This document shows positions 23,999-32,751 of a stretch of DNA of 64,000 bases, piece by piece; the stretch's first letter is position 1; every line of letters starts with the position of its first letter. Both the position numbers and the translations under genes were made by a program. The DNA is from an uncultured Muribaculaceae bacterium. Its GTDB lineage: Bacteria > Bacteroidota > Bacteroidia > Bacteroidales > Muribaculaceae. The notes beneath the pieces were generated by a model. The model saw only the letters and a list, made by a program, of their open reading frames with translations. It was not told the DNA's origin and made no database searches. The stretch is from assembly GCA_934661195.1 (NCBI GenBank), contig CAKUJD010000002.1:124001-188000 (forward strand). Direction: 5' to 3'.

Positions 23999-24029
23999 CA
24001 AAATTACGCAATTCGCCCGTTAAATGCAA
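23999..24029 (-). promoter_or_regulatory. Promoter of the cytidylate-kinase-like/zinc-ribbon unit
   Basis: Minus-strand TAATTTTG (23999-24006) with TTG at 24027-24029 and a 20-bp spacer. The leader to the ATG at 23959 is about 33 nt. Confidence 0.6.
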
Positions 24030-24039
24030 TAGGCGCGCG

Positions 24040-25245
24040 TCAGTTGATGCTCACATAGCGGCCGTCCACCAGCGAGCGTGTCACCTCCATGTCGCCGTCT
24101 TTCCACACCATAGTCACTCCAGTGGTTTGGGCCTTGAGCGGTGTTTTGCTCACTTGCACCATGTGGGTGAAACGGGTCTTCATTCCGGTGGTCTCAACGG
24201 CCTCGTCGAGCACCCTTTGCACTGCTGGCGACGAAGCTATCACAAAGTTCACGCCATCAATTTTCACCACCCCCGCCAGCGGCTGCGACGCGCTCAGCTT
24301 AATCACGTCGCCGCTGCTCACGTCAAGTCCAGTGGGGTAGCCGTCCCTGGTGTTGAGTGTCACAATCAGGGTGTTGTGTGCCTTTTCGGCCTTTGCTATG
24401 GCCTTGAGCCTGCCGAGCGTGGCCTGCACTATGCGCATCTCGCTGGCCTCGGTGGTGGGTTGCAGCTGGTTGAGCACAAGCCCGTCGGTGGGGTTGGTCA
24501 TAAACTCGTGGCCGTAGCCGCCCTGTGCCAACTGGGCCATCACAGCGCTGTCGGCTGTCTCGGCGTTTTTGCTGCCACCCTCATACACTCGCACTGGCAC
24601 GGTCACCGTCTCCACCGAGTCGTTGGCGGCAGTCGCGCTGCTGCCGTCCTCATCGTGCAGCTGGTCTTCGCCGTCGAGGATGTAGGCTGTGGTGGTCATC
24701 TGCTTGCCGTCCCATGTGGCGTGGAGCGTGGTGTGCTGCTTTTGGAAAAGCTCGGGCACGTACTCATACACACGCTCAAACCGGGTGCTCAAGCCTGTGG
24801 GCTTGGCATATTGCTTAAGAAAATCGGCATTGTCGGGGTTCATTATCAGCACAAAGTGGGCCTCGCCCACCTGATAGTCGCCATAAGCCATGCGTCGGGC
24901 CGCCGCGGTTGATTTCAGCGGGTCGCGGTCGTAGGCCTCCACTTTGATTGGCGTCAGGTCAGAGCCGTCGGGCCACACCACCAGCGCAAAGGCGTAGTGC
25001 TCGGCGTCGTTGTCGTCGATGGCTTGCAGCCTCTCGCGCAGTGCTGTGTCGAAGCCGTTCAGTTTCTTGTCGTCAAACCTCATGCAGCGCAGCTCCATAT
25101 AGTCGGTCTTGCTTGGCAGCTTGAAGCTGCTGTCGCCCTGCACCACTTGCACCGGCATCACCACTGTGCCGCGGCGCGCCCCCAAGGCGCTGCCGCAAAA
25201 GCCTGCCACCAGTGCTGCGGCGAGCAAAATATTTGTTTTTTTCAT
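24040..25245 (-). CDS. Secreted protein of unknown function
   Basis: The ATG at 25245 gives 401 residues with a signal peptide (MKKTNILLAAALVAGFCGSA). The frame is open further upstream to 25791, but that part overlaps the divergent gene at 25327 and is not coding. The mature protein has two similar halves by eye: each has a V-x-V-P-V-x-V start (VVMPVQVVQGDSSF; VTVPVRVYEGGSKN), a long middle, and an end with MKTRFTHMVQV- or LSTRFERVYEY-like segments followed by T-T-x-x-x-x-D-G. This suggests an internal duplication. No enzyme motif is seen. It should be periplasmic or surface-exposed. The promoter must lie within the 81-bp space shared with the divergent lipoprotein gene. Confidence 0.75.
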   Translation of the reverse strand: MKKTNILLAAALVAGFCGSALGARRGTVVMPVQVVQGDSSFKLPSKTDYMELRCMRFDDKKLNGFDTALRERLQAIDDNDAEHYAFALVVWPDGSDLTPIKVEAYDRDPLKSTAAARRMAYGDYQVGEAHFVLIMNPDNADFLKQYAKPTGLSTRFERVYEYVPELFQKQHTTLHATWDGKQMTTTAYILDGEDQLHDEDGSSATAANDSVETVTVPVRVYEGGSKNAETADSAVMAQLAQGGYGHEFMTNPTDGLVLNQLQPTTEASEMRIVQATLGRLKAIAKAEKAHNTLIVTLNTRDGYPTGLDVSSGDVIKLSASQPLAGVVKIDGVNFVIASSPAVQRVLDEAVETTGMKTRFTHMVQVSKTPLKAQTTGVTMVWKDGDMEVTRSLVDGRYVSIN

Positions 25246-25326
25246 ATTCAATCCTCCTTTTTTGCCACCGAAGATAATGCTTTTGTGTGATTTTTTTCGC
25301 ATATTTGCATAGAAAAAAGCAACATT

Positions 25327-26073
25327 ATGACCATATTTCGCAACACACTCACCATCGTGGCCGCTGCTTTTGCCATCGGCCTTGCCTCGTGTGGCGGCAC
25401 GGCGCAGGCTGGCGGCAGCGATGTGTTCACCACGCAAAGCGGCAAGCGCGTGGAGTTCACATTCATAAAGCACGGCAGCCTTGAGATAAAATACGACTCG
25501 CTGTATATCCAGGTCGACCCAGTGTCGCAGCTGCCGCCCGTCACCGATTATTCGCGCTTTCACAAGGCCGACATCATACTCATCACCCACGAGCACTACG
25601 ATCACTACGATGAGGCCGCCATCGACACTCTGTGCGACAGCACCACACGCATTGTGCTCAACGGACGCTGTGCCGCTATGCTGCGCCGCGGCACTGCCCT
25701 GGCCAATGGCAACAGCCTGCAGCTGCGCAGCGACATCACCATCGATGCCGTCCCGGCCTACAACACTACTCCCGCCCACACCAAGTTTCATCCCAAGGGG
25801 CGTGACAACGGCTATGTGCTAACCCTCGACGGATTCCGCATCTACATTGCCGGCGACACCGAAGATATTCCTGAGTTGAAAAATTTGCAAAACATAGATG
25901 TCGCCTTCCTGCCGTGCAACCAGCCCTACACCATGACCCTCGACCAGTTTGTGGACGCCGTAAAGTCATTCTCGCCACGAGTGGTGTATCCCTATCACTA
26001 CAACGACACTCAGGTGAGCCGCCTGCCTGACATGCTCAAGGGCTACGACGTGCGCATTCGCCCTATGAAGTAG
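25327..26073 (+). CDS. Metallo-beta-lactamase-fold lipoprotein
   Basis: The 248-residue protein has a lipoprotein signal (IGLASCGG, Cys at residue 20). The metal site typical of the fold is clear: THEHYDHYD near residue 85 (HxHxDH), and IYIAGDTEDIPEL near 177 with the bridging Asp. A later His is in VVYPYHYND near 222. The layout resembles the UlaG-like/L-ascorbate-6-phosphate-lactonase-like group of hydrolases that act on various esters or phosphodiesters. The substrate is unknown. It would be anchored in a membrane facing the periplasm. It is divergent from the secreted-protein gene at 25245. After it comes a 467-bp gap with a MITE-like repeat. Confidence 0.88.
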   Translation: MTIFRNTLTIVAAAFAIGLASCGGTAQAGGSDVFTTQSGKRVEFTFIKHGSLEIKYDSLYIQVDPVSQLPPVTDYSRFHKADIILITHEHYDHYDEAAIDTLCDSTTRIVLNGRCAAMLRRGTALANGNSLQLRSDITIDAVPAYNTTPAHTKFHPKGRDNGYVLTLDGFRIYIAGDTEDIPELKNLQNIDVAFLPCNQPYTMTLDQFVDAVKSFSPRVVYPYHYNDTQVSRLPDMLKGYDVRIRPMK

Positions 26074-26179
26074 TTAAATTATTGAAACATAGTAAGGTGA
26101 TGTAGGTATGCGGCATGTATAGAGCACAGGAGAAGTAGCAATCCAGCGAGTTGGTGGGCGCACCATACAGCGACGAATG

Positions 26180-26333
26180 CTGTAGGGACGTGGCATGCCA
26201 CGTCCGCTGCAAATTGCTGAAATTCAGGATATTATGTATAAATAATTACAACCAAGGAGGTGTATTTGATGTAATTTTGTTTTCGCTGCTTGGGGGCTAC
26301 GCCCGTCGGACGCGGCATGCCGCGTCCCTACAG
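26180..26333. mobile_element. 154-bp MITE- or REP-like element with palindromic ends
   Basis: The ends are 26-bp inverted repeats (26180-26205 and 26308-26333) that differ at two positions and begin CTGTAGGGACG. Each end also contains its own 20-bp perfect palindrome: GGACGTGGCATGCCACGTCC at 26186-26205 and GGACGCGGCATGCCGCGTCC at 26308-26327. The roughly 100 bp between them are AT-rich and carry no gene. The form fits a non-autonomous element, or a BIME-like pair moved by a RAYT transposase. No transposase is present here. Confidence 0.7.
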
Positions 26334-26368
26334 TAATTAATTGTAAGTCAGATTTTTAGTGGTTGTCT

Positions 26369-26402
26369 CTTTAAACTTTAAACCCTCAACTTTAAACCTT
26401 AT
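26369..26402. repeat. Period-7 heptad repeat, array 1
   Basis: Successive 7-mers CTTTAAA (26369), CTTTAAA (26376), CCCTCAA (26383) and CTTTAAA (26390) keep exact register and end in a partial unit. A related array is at 29129-29163. No function is known to me. Confidence 0.6.
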
Positions 26403-26471
26403 CCCGCTTAGAAATAAAATTTTACAGTGTTCTCGGCATGTCTGATGGGCGTAGTCAAAACAGAAAGCAAC

Positions 26472-26512
26472 AAAAAATCCCGCAGGACACATTGCCATGC
26501 GGGATTCTTTTT
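26472..26512 (-). terminator. Terminator of the nqr operon
   Basis: Stem AATCCCGCA/TGCGGGATT (26476-26484 and 26498-26506) flanked by A-runs and T-runs on both sides, about 30 bp after the nqrF stop codon. Confidence 0.8.
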
Positions 26513-26540
26513 TCTGCGCAAGCCTGGCGGCCTCTGCGCT

Positions 26541-27827
26541 TTACCCAAAGTTGTCGAAGTGTATCGATTCGGGGTCTACTCCGAGCGAGTCGAGCATCTT
26601 CTCCACACTCTTGCTCATCATTGCCGGGCCGCACATGTAGTATTCGCAGTCCTCGGGGGCCTCGTGGTCTTTAAGGTAGGTGTCGTAAAGCACCTGATGA
26701 ACGAAGCCAGGAGTGTATTTCACGCCCGCCTCGTCGGCTTTGGGGTCGGGGCGGTCGAGCGCCAGATGGAACGAGAAGTTGGGAAACTCCTTCTCCAGCT
26801 CCAGAAAGTCGTTGAGGTAGAACACCTCGCTCAGCGAGCGCGCACCGTAGAAAAACGACATCTTGCGGTCGGTGGTGTGCAGCGTCTTGGTCATGTGCAT
26901 GATTTGTGCGCGCAGCGGAGCCATGCCTGCGCCGCCGCCTATCCATATCATCTCCTTCTTGCTGTCGAATATGGGGTGGAAGTCGCCGTAGGGGCCGCTC
27001 ATCACCACCTTGTCGCCTGGCTTGAGCGTGAATATGTACGACGACGAAATGCCGGGCATCACATCCTGGAAACCCACTTGCGGTTTCGGCTTGAATGGCG
27101 GTGTGGCGATGCGCACGGTGAGCATGAATCGGTCGCCCTCGGCCGGATAGTTGGCCATCGAGTAGGCGCGCACGGTGGGCTCGGTGTTTTTGCACTTAAG
27201 GGTGAACAATCCGAACTTTTCCCAAATGGGCAGATACTCGGGGCCTATCGAGTCTTTGTCGATGTCCACATTGTAGTCCATCTCATAGGCCGGAATGCGA
27301 ATCTGCGCATATGAGCCCGGTATGAAGTCCATGTGCTCGCCCTCGGGCAGAGCCACAATCAGCTCTTTAATGAATGAGGCCACATTTTTGTTGCTCACCA
27401 CGGTGCACTCATATTCCTTCACCGACAGCACCGAGTCGGGCACCTGAATCTTAAGGTCGTCCTTCACCTTCACCTGGCAGCCCAGACGCCAGTGCGCCTG
27501 CTGCTCTTTGCGCGAGAAGTGCACCGTCTCGGTGGGCAGAATCTCGCCGCCGCCCTCCAGCACCTGCACGCGGCACTGGCCGCAGCTGCCCTTGCCGCCG
27601 CATGCGCTGCTCAGCATCACGCCGTTGTCGTGCAGCGTGTTGAGCAGCGACGACCCAGTGTTCACCTCAAGCTGCTTCTTGCCGTTGTTGATGTCGATGC
27701 TCACCTTGCCAGTGGGCACCAGGTAGTGCCTGGCCACCAGCAGCACCACCACCAGCAGCAGGGTGATGGCCAGAAAAATGGCCGCGCTTGTGAGCACTGT
27801 GAGGCTCGTTATGTCTAATGTAATCAT
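26541..27827 (-). CDS. nqrF: Na+-translocating NADH:quinone reductase subunit F
   Basis: The 428-residue subunit takes electrons from NADH into the complex. There is an N-terminal membrane helix (about 8-33), then a 2Fe-2S ferredoxin domain with the cluster Cys in SSACGGKGSCGQC near residue 73 and in LGCQV near 115, then a ferredoxin-NADP reductase-like part with the FAD motif RAYSMANYP near 220, the NADH-binding GGGAGMAPLRAQI near 296 and CGPAMM near 403. All redox-site residues I looked for are present. It is the last gene of nqrABCDEF, 8 bp after nqrE, and the operon ends at the terminator 26472-26512. Confidence 0.97.
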   Translation of the reverse strand: MITLDITSLTVLTSAAIFLAITLLLVVVLLVARHYLVPTGKVSIDINNGKKQLEVNTGSSLLNTLHDNGVMLSSACGGKGSCGQCRVQVLEGGGEILPTETVHFSRKEQQAHWRLGCQVKVKDDLKIQVPDSVLSVKEYECTVVSNKNVASFIKELIVALPEGEHMDFIPGSYAQIRIPAYEMDYNVDIDKDSIGPEYLPIWEKFGLFTLKCKNTEPTVRAYSMANYPAEGDRFMLTVRIATPPFKPKPQVGFQDVMPGISSSYIFTLKPGDKVVMSGPYGDFHPIFDSKKEMIWIGGGAGMAPLRAQIMHMTKTLHTTDRKMSFFYGARSLSEVFYLNDFLELEKEFPNFSFHLALDRPDPKADEAGVKYTPGFVHQVLYDTYLKDHEAPEDCEYYMCGPAMMSKSVEKMLDSLGVDPESIHFDNFG

Positions 27828-27835
27828 TGCCTATG

Positions 27836-28450
27836 CTATAGTTTTATGCCCAGGAAGCTCATGAAGGCTATTCCCATAAGGCCAGTTATTATAAATGTTA
27901 TGCCAATGCCCTTGAGCGGCGCGGGCACGTTGCTGTAGGCCAGTTTCTCGCGTATGGCCGCAAGGCCCACAATGGCCAGCAGCCAGCCCAGACCCGAGCC
28001 GGCGCCATACACCGTGGCCGTCAGCGCCGATCCGAAGTCGCGCTGCTGCATAAACAGCGCTCCGCCCAGAATTGCGCAGTTCACAGCAATCAGCGGCAGA
28101 AATATGCCCAGCGAGTTGTATAGGGCCGGCGAGAACTTCTCCACGGCCATCTCCACAAGCTGTGTCATCGACGCTATCACCGCTATAAACATTATCAGGG
28201 CCAAAAAACTCAGGTCCACACCCTTCAGCGCGGGGCTGAGCCACTGCAGCGCGCCTGCCTGAAGCACATACTTGTCGAGCAGGTAGTTGATGGGAAGCGT
28301 CACCACCAGCATGAAGGTCACCGCCACGCCAAGGCCAAGTGCCGTTTTCACGTTTTTCGAAACCGCCAAAAACGAGCACATGCCCAAGAAGTAGGCGAAT
28401 ATCATGTTGTCGATGAATATCGACTTTACAAACAAATTCAGTTCTTCCAT
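27836..28450 (-). CDS. nqrE: Na+-translocating NADH:quinone reductase subunit E
   Basis: The 204-residue integral membrane subunit has six hydrophobic segments and is homologous to NqrD and RnfA/E. Typical sequence includes [20 protein letters not shown] near residue 7 and [13 protein letters not shown] near 115, with a conserved Cys near residue 26 that in studied complexes helps hold an iron centre between NqrD and NqrE. It lies in the inner membrane. It is 21 bp downstream of nqrD. Confidence 0.96.
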   Translation of the reverse strand: MEELNLFVKSIFIDNMIFAYFLGMCSFLAVSKNVKTALGLGVAVTFMLVVTLPINYLLDKYVLQAGALQWLSPALKGVDLSFLALIMFIAVIASMTQLVEMAVEKFSPALYNSLGIFLPLIAVNCAILGGALFMQQRDFGSALTATVYGAGSGLGWLLAIVGLAAIREKLAYSNVPAPLKGIGITFIITGLMGIAFMSFLGIKL

Positions 28451-28471
28451 TTTGCTTTACTCATTAATTGG

Positions 28472-29098
28472 TTAGTTCTTTTCTTGCAGGTCTTTGTTGC
28501 GCGAGCGGTGAATCCATATGATGCAGGCCACCACTATCAGCGCCATTGGCGGCAATATCATGAGGCCGTTGTTCATATATCCCGCATCGTAGGCGCACTG
28601 GGGAATCACACTGTAGCCCAGCAGCGTGCCCGAGCCCAGCAGCTCGCGCACAAACGCCACCGCGGCGAGGATTATGGTGTAGCCCAGCCCGTTGCCCACG
28701 CCGTCGAGAAACGACGGCCACGGCTTGTTGCTCAGCGCAAACGCCTCGAGGCGGCCCATTAGTATGCAGTTGGTGATAATCAGGCCAATGAACACCGACA
28801 GCTGCTTGCTCACGTTGTAGTCAAAGGCTATCAGAAACTGCTGCACTATGATCACCAGCGCGGCCACCACCACCAGTTGCACAATTATGCGAATGGTGGC
28901 CGGAATGGTCTTGCGCATCATCGATATTATCACATTGCTGAATGCAAGCACCACAGTCACCGATATGCCCATCACAATGGCCGGCTCGAGCTTGGCCGTG
29001 ACGGCTAGCGTCGAGCAGATGCCCAGTATCTGCACCAGCACCGGGTTGTCCCTTGAAATGGGGTTGAATAAGACTTCTTTGTTTTTAATTGATGCCAT
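28472..29098 (-). CDS. nqrD: Na+-translocating NADH:quinone reductase subunit D
   Basis: The 208-residue, six-helix membrane subunit is related to NqrE with opposite topology. Motifs: PISRDNPVLVQILGICSTLA near residue 13 with a conserved Cys, and IGLIITNCILMGRLEAFALS near 104 with another. It is separated from nqrC by 65 bp, the longest gap in the operon, which holds a heptad repeat array. A separate transcript start there is possible but no good promoter is seen. Confidence 0.96.
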   Translation of the reverse strand: MASIKNKEVLFNPISRDNPVLVQILGICSTLAVTAKLEPAIVMGISVTVVLAFSNVIISMMRKTIPATIRIIVQLVVVAALVIIVQQFLIAFDYNVSKQLSVFIGLIITNCILMGRLEAFALSNKPWPSFLDGVGNGLGYTIILAAVAFVRELLGSGTLLGYSVIPQCAYDAGYMNNGLMILPPMALIVVACIIWIHRSRNKDLQEKN

Positions 29099-29128
29099 GT
29101 CTTTTTTGCTATAATATATGTGCCAAAG

Positions 29129-29163
29129 CTAAATCTTCAACTTTCAACACTAAACTCTCAACA
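29129..29163. repeat. Period-7 heptad repeat, array 2, inside the nqr operon
   Basis: Five 7-mers in register: CTAAATC, TTCAACT, TTCAACA, CTAAACT and CTCAACA. On the coding strand the units read roughly RGTTKAR. The array fills most of the nqrC-nqrD gap and resembles 26369-26402 in unit length and composition. Confidence 0.6.
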
Positions 29164-29886
29164 TTATTTATTTTCGCTTTGCAGCCGTTTGAAGAACGCA
29201 TCGTAGGCGCCCATGCAGCCTTTAAGCATCGACTCCACGCCGCGGCTGGTGATGGTGCCGCCCGATATGGCGTCAACGCAGTCTTCGCCGTTGGTGGGCT
29301 TCTGGCCCGCCTTCATCACGCCTATCGACTTGAATTGGCCGCCTTTATACATTTCCTTGCCCTCAAATTGCTTTTGGAAAGGCTCTTTTGCTATTTCCGC
29401 GCCAAGTCCGGGCGTCTCTCCCTCGTGCGAGAAGTAGGCGCCATACACGGTGTCGCCGTCGGCGTCGACGGCCACGTAGCCCCATATTGCGCCCCACAGG
29501 CCTGCGCCATACACCGGAATGATGTATTTCACGCTGCCGTCGTCCAGCCGGCACTTGAACACCGGCAGCTGTCGCTTGTCGGCGGCGATCTTCACGTTGG
29601 CCTTCATGTTGACGCCGAAGGCGGCGTTGCGCGCGCTGTCGGTCACGTTGCCGTTGTGGTCAATCACGAAGTCGCTCACAATATATTTGTTGTAGGTCTG
29701 CTCCACATCGTCGTCGCTAGGGGCGGTGATGTGCACGGCGCTCAATATCTGCTGGCGCTTGTCGTTGGCAATGTTGCGCTCCTGCTGTGGCCTAAGGGCC
29801 ATGTACACAAACGCGAGCACGGCGCCAACCACCACCACCATTATGGCCGAGTATAATATTTGATATGTGTTGCTGTTCTTGTTCAT
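29164..29886 (-). CDS. nqrC: Na+-translocating NADH:quinone reductase subunit C
   Basis: The 240-residue protein has one N-terminal membrane helix (about 8-30) and a periplasmic FMN-binding domain. The covalent flavin site is visible near residue 212 as SGGTITSRGV, in which the second Thr is the expected attachment residue (family form S-G-A-T-x-T-S). The change of Ala to Gly in the motif is a conservative variation. ApbE-type flavin transferase is needed to load it and is not in the window. It is 14 bp after nqrB. Confidence 0.96.
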   Translation of the reverse strand: MNKNSNTYQILYSAIMVVVVGAVLAFVYMALRPQQERNIANDKRQQILSAVHITAPSDDDVEQTYNKYIVSDFVIDHNGNVTDSARNAAFGVNMKANVKIAADKRQLPVFKCRLDDGSVKYIIPVYGAGLWGAIWGYVAVDADGDTVYGAYFSHEGETPGLGAEIAKEPFQKQFEGKEMYKGGQFKSIGVMKAGQKPTNGEDCVDAISGGTITSRGVESMLKGCMGAYDAFFKRLQSENK

Positions 29887-29900
29887 AATAGTCGGTTTTT

Positions 29901-31112
29901 TTATTGGTTGTTGGCTTTTGCCCGGTTCATGCGCCGCCTTATGTTCACTGCCACCACACAGTGGTCGATGAGCGGAGCGAAGGCGTTCATCAGCAGCACT
30001 GCCATCATTGCGCCCTCGGGATAGCCGCCGTTATACACGCGAATGAGTATGGCAAACACGCCCGTCAGAAATCCGTAGATGTATTGCCCAGTCTTGGTGC
30101 GCGCCCCAGTCACAGGATCGGTGGCCATAAACACGGCAGCGAAGGCAAACCCGCCGTAGCACAGCTGTGCCACGGGGTCGAGCAGCGAGGCAGGGTAGGC
30201 CGCGCTGGGCAGCGCATGGGCCAGGCAGCTCATGGCCAGGCCGCCCACCACCACCGAGCCCATCACCCTCCACGAGGCGATGCCGGTGATAAGCAGTATG
30301 GCCGCGCCAATTAGAATGCACAGTGTCGACGTTTCGCCCGGCGAGCCGGGAATGAATCCCAAAAAGGCGTCGAGCGTGCTGATGGGGTCGCCCGTCACGC
30401 CGTGCAGGTTGAGGCTGCCGCCCACATTGGTGGCAATCTGGCCGAGCGGAGTGGCTCCTGTGAATGAGTCGGCCACTGTGCCGCCGCCAAAGCCCAGCGC
30501 CGAGCTGGTCTTGACAAACGCGGCGTCGCCGCTCATCTTCGACGGGTAGGCGAAAAACAGGAAGGCGCGCGTCACCAGCGCCACATTGAATATGTTCATG
30601 CCCGTGCCGCCAAACACCTCTTTGGCAAACACCACCGCAAATGCCGTGGCCACGGCCACCATCCACAGCGGTGTGTTGATGGGCACAATCATCGGTATCA
30701 GTATGCCCGACACCAGAAATCCCTCCTGGATTTCCTTGTGGTGGATCTGGGCCGAGACGAACTCAATGCCCAGGCCCACGGCATAGCTCACCACTATGGT
30801 GGGCAGCATGGCCAGCAGGCCGAACACCAGCATTGTGGTCCACTTTGCATTGGGCTCGCCGATGGCGAGGAAGTGCTGCAGGCCCACGTTGTACATGCCA
30901 AACACCAGCGCCGGCAGCAGCGCCACTATCACCATTATCATGGTGCGCTTCATGTCGTTGCCGTCGTGTATGCTCACACCGCTGCGTGATGTGGTGTTGG
31001 GCGTGAACAGGAATGTCTCAAAGCCATCGTACACCGACTCCAGCTTCTCCAGCTTTCCGCCGGGCTGGAAGTGCGGCTTCACTTTGTTCATTATGTTTCT
31101 TAAAGCATTCAC
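29901..31112 (-). CDS. nqrB: Na+-translocating NADH:quinone reductase subunit B
   Basis: The 403-residue main membrane subunit carries the sodium path and a covalent FMN. The flavin site is SFTGATPLGQIATN near residue 222. Further conserved parts include EIQEGFLVSGILIPMIVPIN near 142 and TDPVTGARTKTGQYIYGF near 327. The N-terminal segment RSGVSIHDGNDMKRTMIMV near 42 is also typical. Ten or so membrane helices are predicted. It follows nqrA by 54 bp. Confidence 0.97.
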   Translation of the reverse strand: MNALRNIMNKVKPHFQPGGKLEKLESVYDGFETFLFTPNTTSRSGVSIHDGNDMKRTMIMVIVALLPALVFGMYNVGLQHFLAIGEPNAKWTTMLVFGLLAMLPTIVVSYAVGLGIEFVSAQIHHKEIQEGFLVSGILIPMIVPINTPLWMVAVATAFAVVFAKEVFGGTGMNIFNVALVTRAFLFFAYPSKMSGDAAFVKTSSALGFGGGTVADSFTGATPLGQIATNVGGSLNLHGVTGDPISTLDAFLGFIPGSPGETSTLCILIGAAILLITGIASWRVMGSVVVGGLAMSCLAHALPSAAYPASLLDPVAQLCYGGFAFAAVFMATDPVTGARTKTGQYIYGFLTGVFAILIRVYNGGYPEGAMMAVLLMNAFAPLIDHCVVAVNIRRRMNRAKANNQ

Positions 31113-31166
31113 TTTTATGTCTGTTTTTTTGTTAGTTCTCGTTGTGTGTGTGAAATCGTGGGGGCG

Positions 31167-32504
31167 TCAGCACATCTCCTTGCGCAGGCGGTCGAGCCCG
31201 TCGCGCACTATCTGCTGCAGCTCCAGCTTCGACGTGTCGGCATATTCGGCCAGGGCGAAGTCCTCGGGGGCCACCTCATATATGCCAAGCTGCTCCATCT
31301 TGTCGATGTCAAAAGCTATGATGGCCTTGATCAAAAATTCGGCATAGATGTCCATTGGCAGCATGCGGTCATACTCGCCGCTCATCACTATGGCGCGCTT
31401 GCCACCTTTCAGGCGGGCGTCGAGCGCCACAGGCTTGCGGTTGCCCAGCAGCCACGATGTGAAGTCGCGGTATATGCTGAAGCGCTTGGGGCTGATTGAG
31501 GCCCAGCCCATAAACTCGTCGCGCTGCGCCACCTCTTCGATCACTGTCACCTGCCGGTAAGGGGCGCGCAGGTATCCGTCAAGGCCAACGACGCTGCCTG
31601 TGAGCGCGTTGCCGCTGACAATGCGCTTGTTGTCGGCACTGCCTCCCGCCAGGTTGCCTCCCAGCAGCGACTTCATGTCGCAGCCCTCGGTGGTGGCCAC
31701 ATATTGCGGCGTGGCCACTTCGGTGCCAGTCACGGCCACCAGGGTGGAGTAGTCCATCTCGCCCGTTGCCACCAGCCGCCCTATCTTGGCTAGGGTCACC
31801 ACATCGAGCGTCCACACCGTCTCGCCCTTGTTCACGGGGCGCACGTTGGCCGCCTGCACTCCGGCATTGCCGGCGGGGTGGGGGCCAACGAACTCGTTGA
31901 CCACGGCGTCGCTTCCGGCGGCGTCAATCTGCTCGCCCGGCCGCACGCCCAGATACACGTTGCCGCTGGTGAGACCCTTCATCGCCTCCACACCCTGGCG
32001 CAGCCACTTCATGTTGTCGCCGGCCACCATCGTCAGGCTCGGGGCGAGCGGGGCGCTGTCGAAGCATGTCACAAATATGTCGCGCGGCTTCACTGCAGGG
32101 TCGGGCACCACGTCATATGGGCGCTGGCGCAGCCTTGCCCACAGCCCCGACTCCAGCAGCAGAGCCAGTGTGCCGCTGCCGGTGTCGAACTTGTGCTTCT
32201 GCCCGCTGCCGTCGGGCTCTATTACGATTGAAAGAATTTTGCGGCGGTCGCCGCGCACCACTTTGGCTATCTTCCCGCTCACGGGCGAGGTCACCTTGAT
32301 GGCCTCCACCGTCTTGTCGTGAAACAGCGCGTCGCCGGCGGCCACAGTGTCGCCCTCGCGCCTTTCAAGCCGTGGTACCAGTCCCTGGAAGTCGTCGGGA
32401 ATCACGGCTGCCGCCGCTCCCTTGACCGCCACTGTGGCCGCGTCGCTGCCGACGCCGCCCTGCAGCTTCAGGTCATAGCCTTTTTTTAGCCTTATTGTTG
32501 CCAT
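31167..32504 (-). CDS. nqrA: Na+-translocating NADH:quinone reductase subunit A
   Basis: The 445-residue soluble subunit is the first gene of the operon. The ATG at 32504 (MATIRLKKGYDLKLQGG) matches the family N-terminus; the open frame extends upstream to 32618 but that part overlaps the promoter and is not coding. The N-terminal barrel-sandwich part resembles RnfC (FHDKTVEAIKVTSPVSGKIA near 68), and the middle carries EFVGPHPAGNAGV and TEVATPQYV. It lacks cofactors in known complexes and contributes to quinone binding on the cytoplasmic side. Confidence 0.96.
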   Translation of the reverse strand: MATIRLKKGYDLKLQGGVGSDAATVAVKGAAAAVIPDDFQGLVPRLERREGDTVAAGDALFHDKTVEAIKVTSPVSGKIAKVVRGDRRKILSIVIEPDGSGQKHKFDTGSGTLALLLESGLWARLRQRPYDVVPDPAVKPRDIFVTCFDSAPLAPSLTMVAGDNMKWLRQGVEAMKGLTSGNVYLGVRPGEQIDAAGSDAVVNEFVGPHPAGNAGVQAANVRPVNKGETVWTLDVVTLAKIGRLVATGEMDYSTLVAVTGTEVATPQYVATTEGCDMKSLLGGNLAGGSADNKRIVSGNALTGSVVGLDGYLRAPYRQVTVIEEVAQRDEFMGWASISPKRFSIYRDFTSWLLGNRKPVALDARLKGGKRAIVMSGEYDRMLPMDIYAEFLIKAIIAFDIDKMEQLGIYEVAPEDFALAEYADTSKLELQQIVRDGLDRLRKEMC

Positions 32505-32552
32505 AGGTATTCTGTATATGATATATGTGTAATCCCTATTAATAATGTATCG

Positions 32553-32560
32553 CAAAGTTA
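32553..32560 (-). promoter_or_regulatory. Likely -7 box of the nqr operon
   Basis: Minus-strand TAACTTTG matches TAnnTTTG about 50 bp before the nqrA ATG. The upstream T-rich spacer lacks a clear TTTG at -33. Confidence 0.5.
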
Positions 32561-32708
32561 GCAAAAAAACTTGAGAAAGCAGTGCTTGCGGTGCTCTATT
32601 CATGCCGAGGGCATCCAATGGTTGCTATAAATGGTGAAGGTGGACGCATACGCTGCTTTTTCGCAACAAAAGAAATATCGCATTTTAATCGAAAAAACGT
32701 ATCACCAG

Positions 32709-32740
32709 TTTGTTTTATCAAAATAAAAGTGATACTTTTG
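32709..32740 (+). promoter_or_regulatory. Promoter of the exbB-exbD-exbD-tonB operon
   Basis: TTTG (32709-32712) and TACTTTTG (32733-32740) with a 20-bp AT-rich spacer, a near-consensus Bacteroidota promoter. Transcription would begin near 32747, leaving an unusually long leader. Confidence 0.7.
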
Positions 32741-32751
32741 CGTAGTTTTTT

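Noticed and set aside
26369..29163. Heptad arrays as a CRISPR array
   Set aside because: Units are 7 bp, directly adjacent and without spacers; no cas gene is near.
32505..32618. N-terminal extension of nqrA by 38 codons
   Set aside because: Family members start at MATIRLKKGYDLKLQGG-like sequence, and the extension contains the operon's -7 box.
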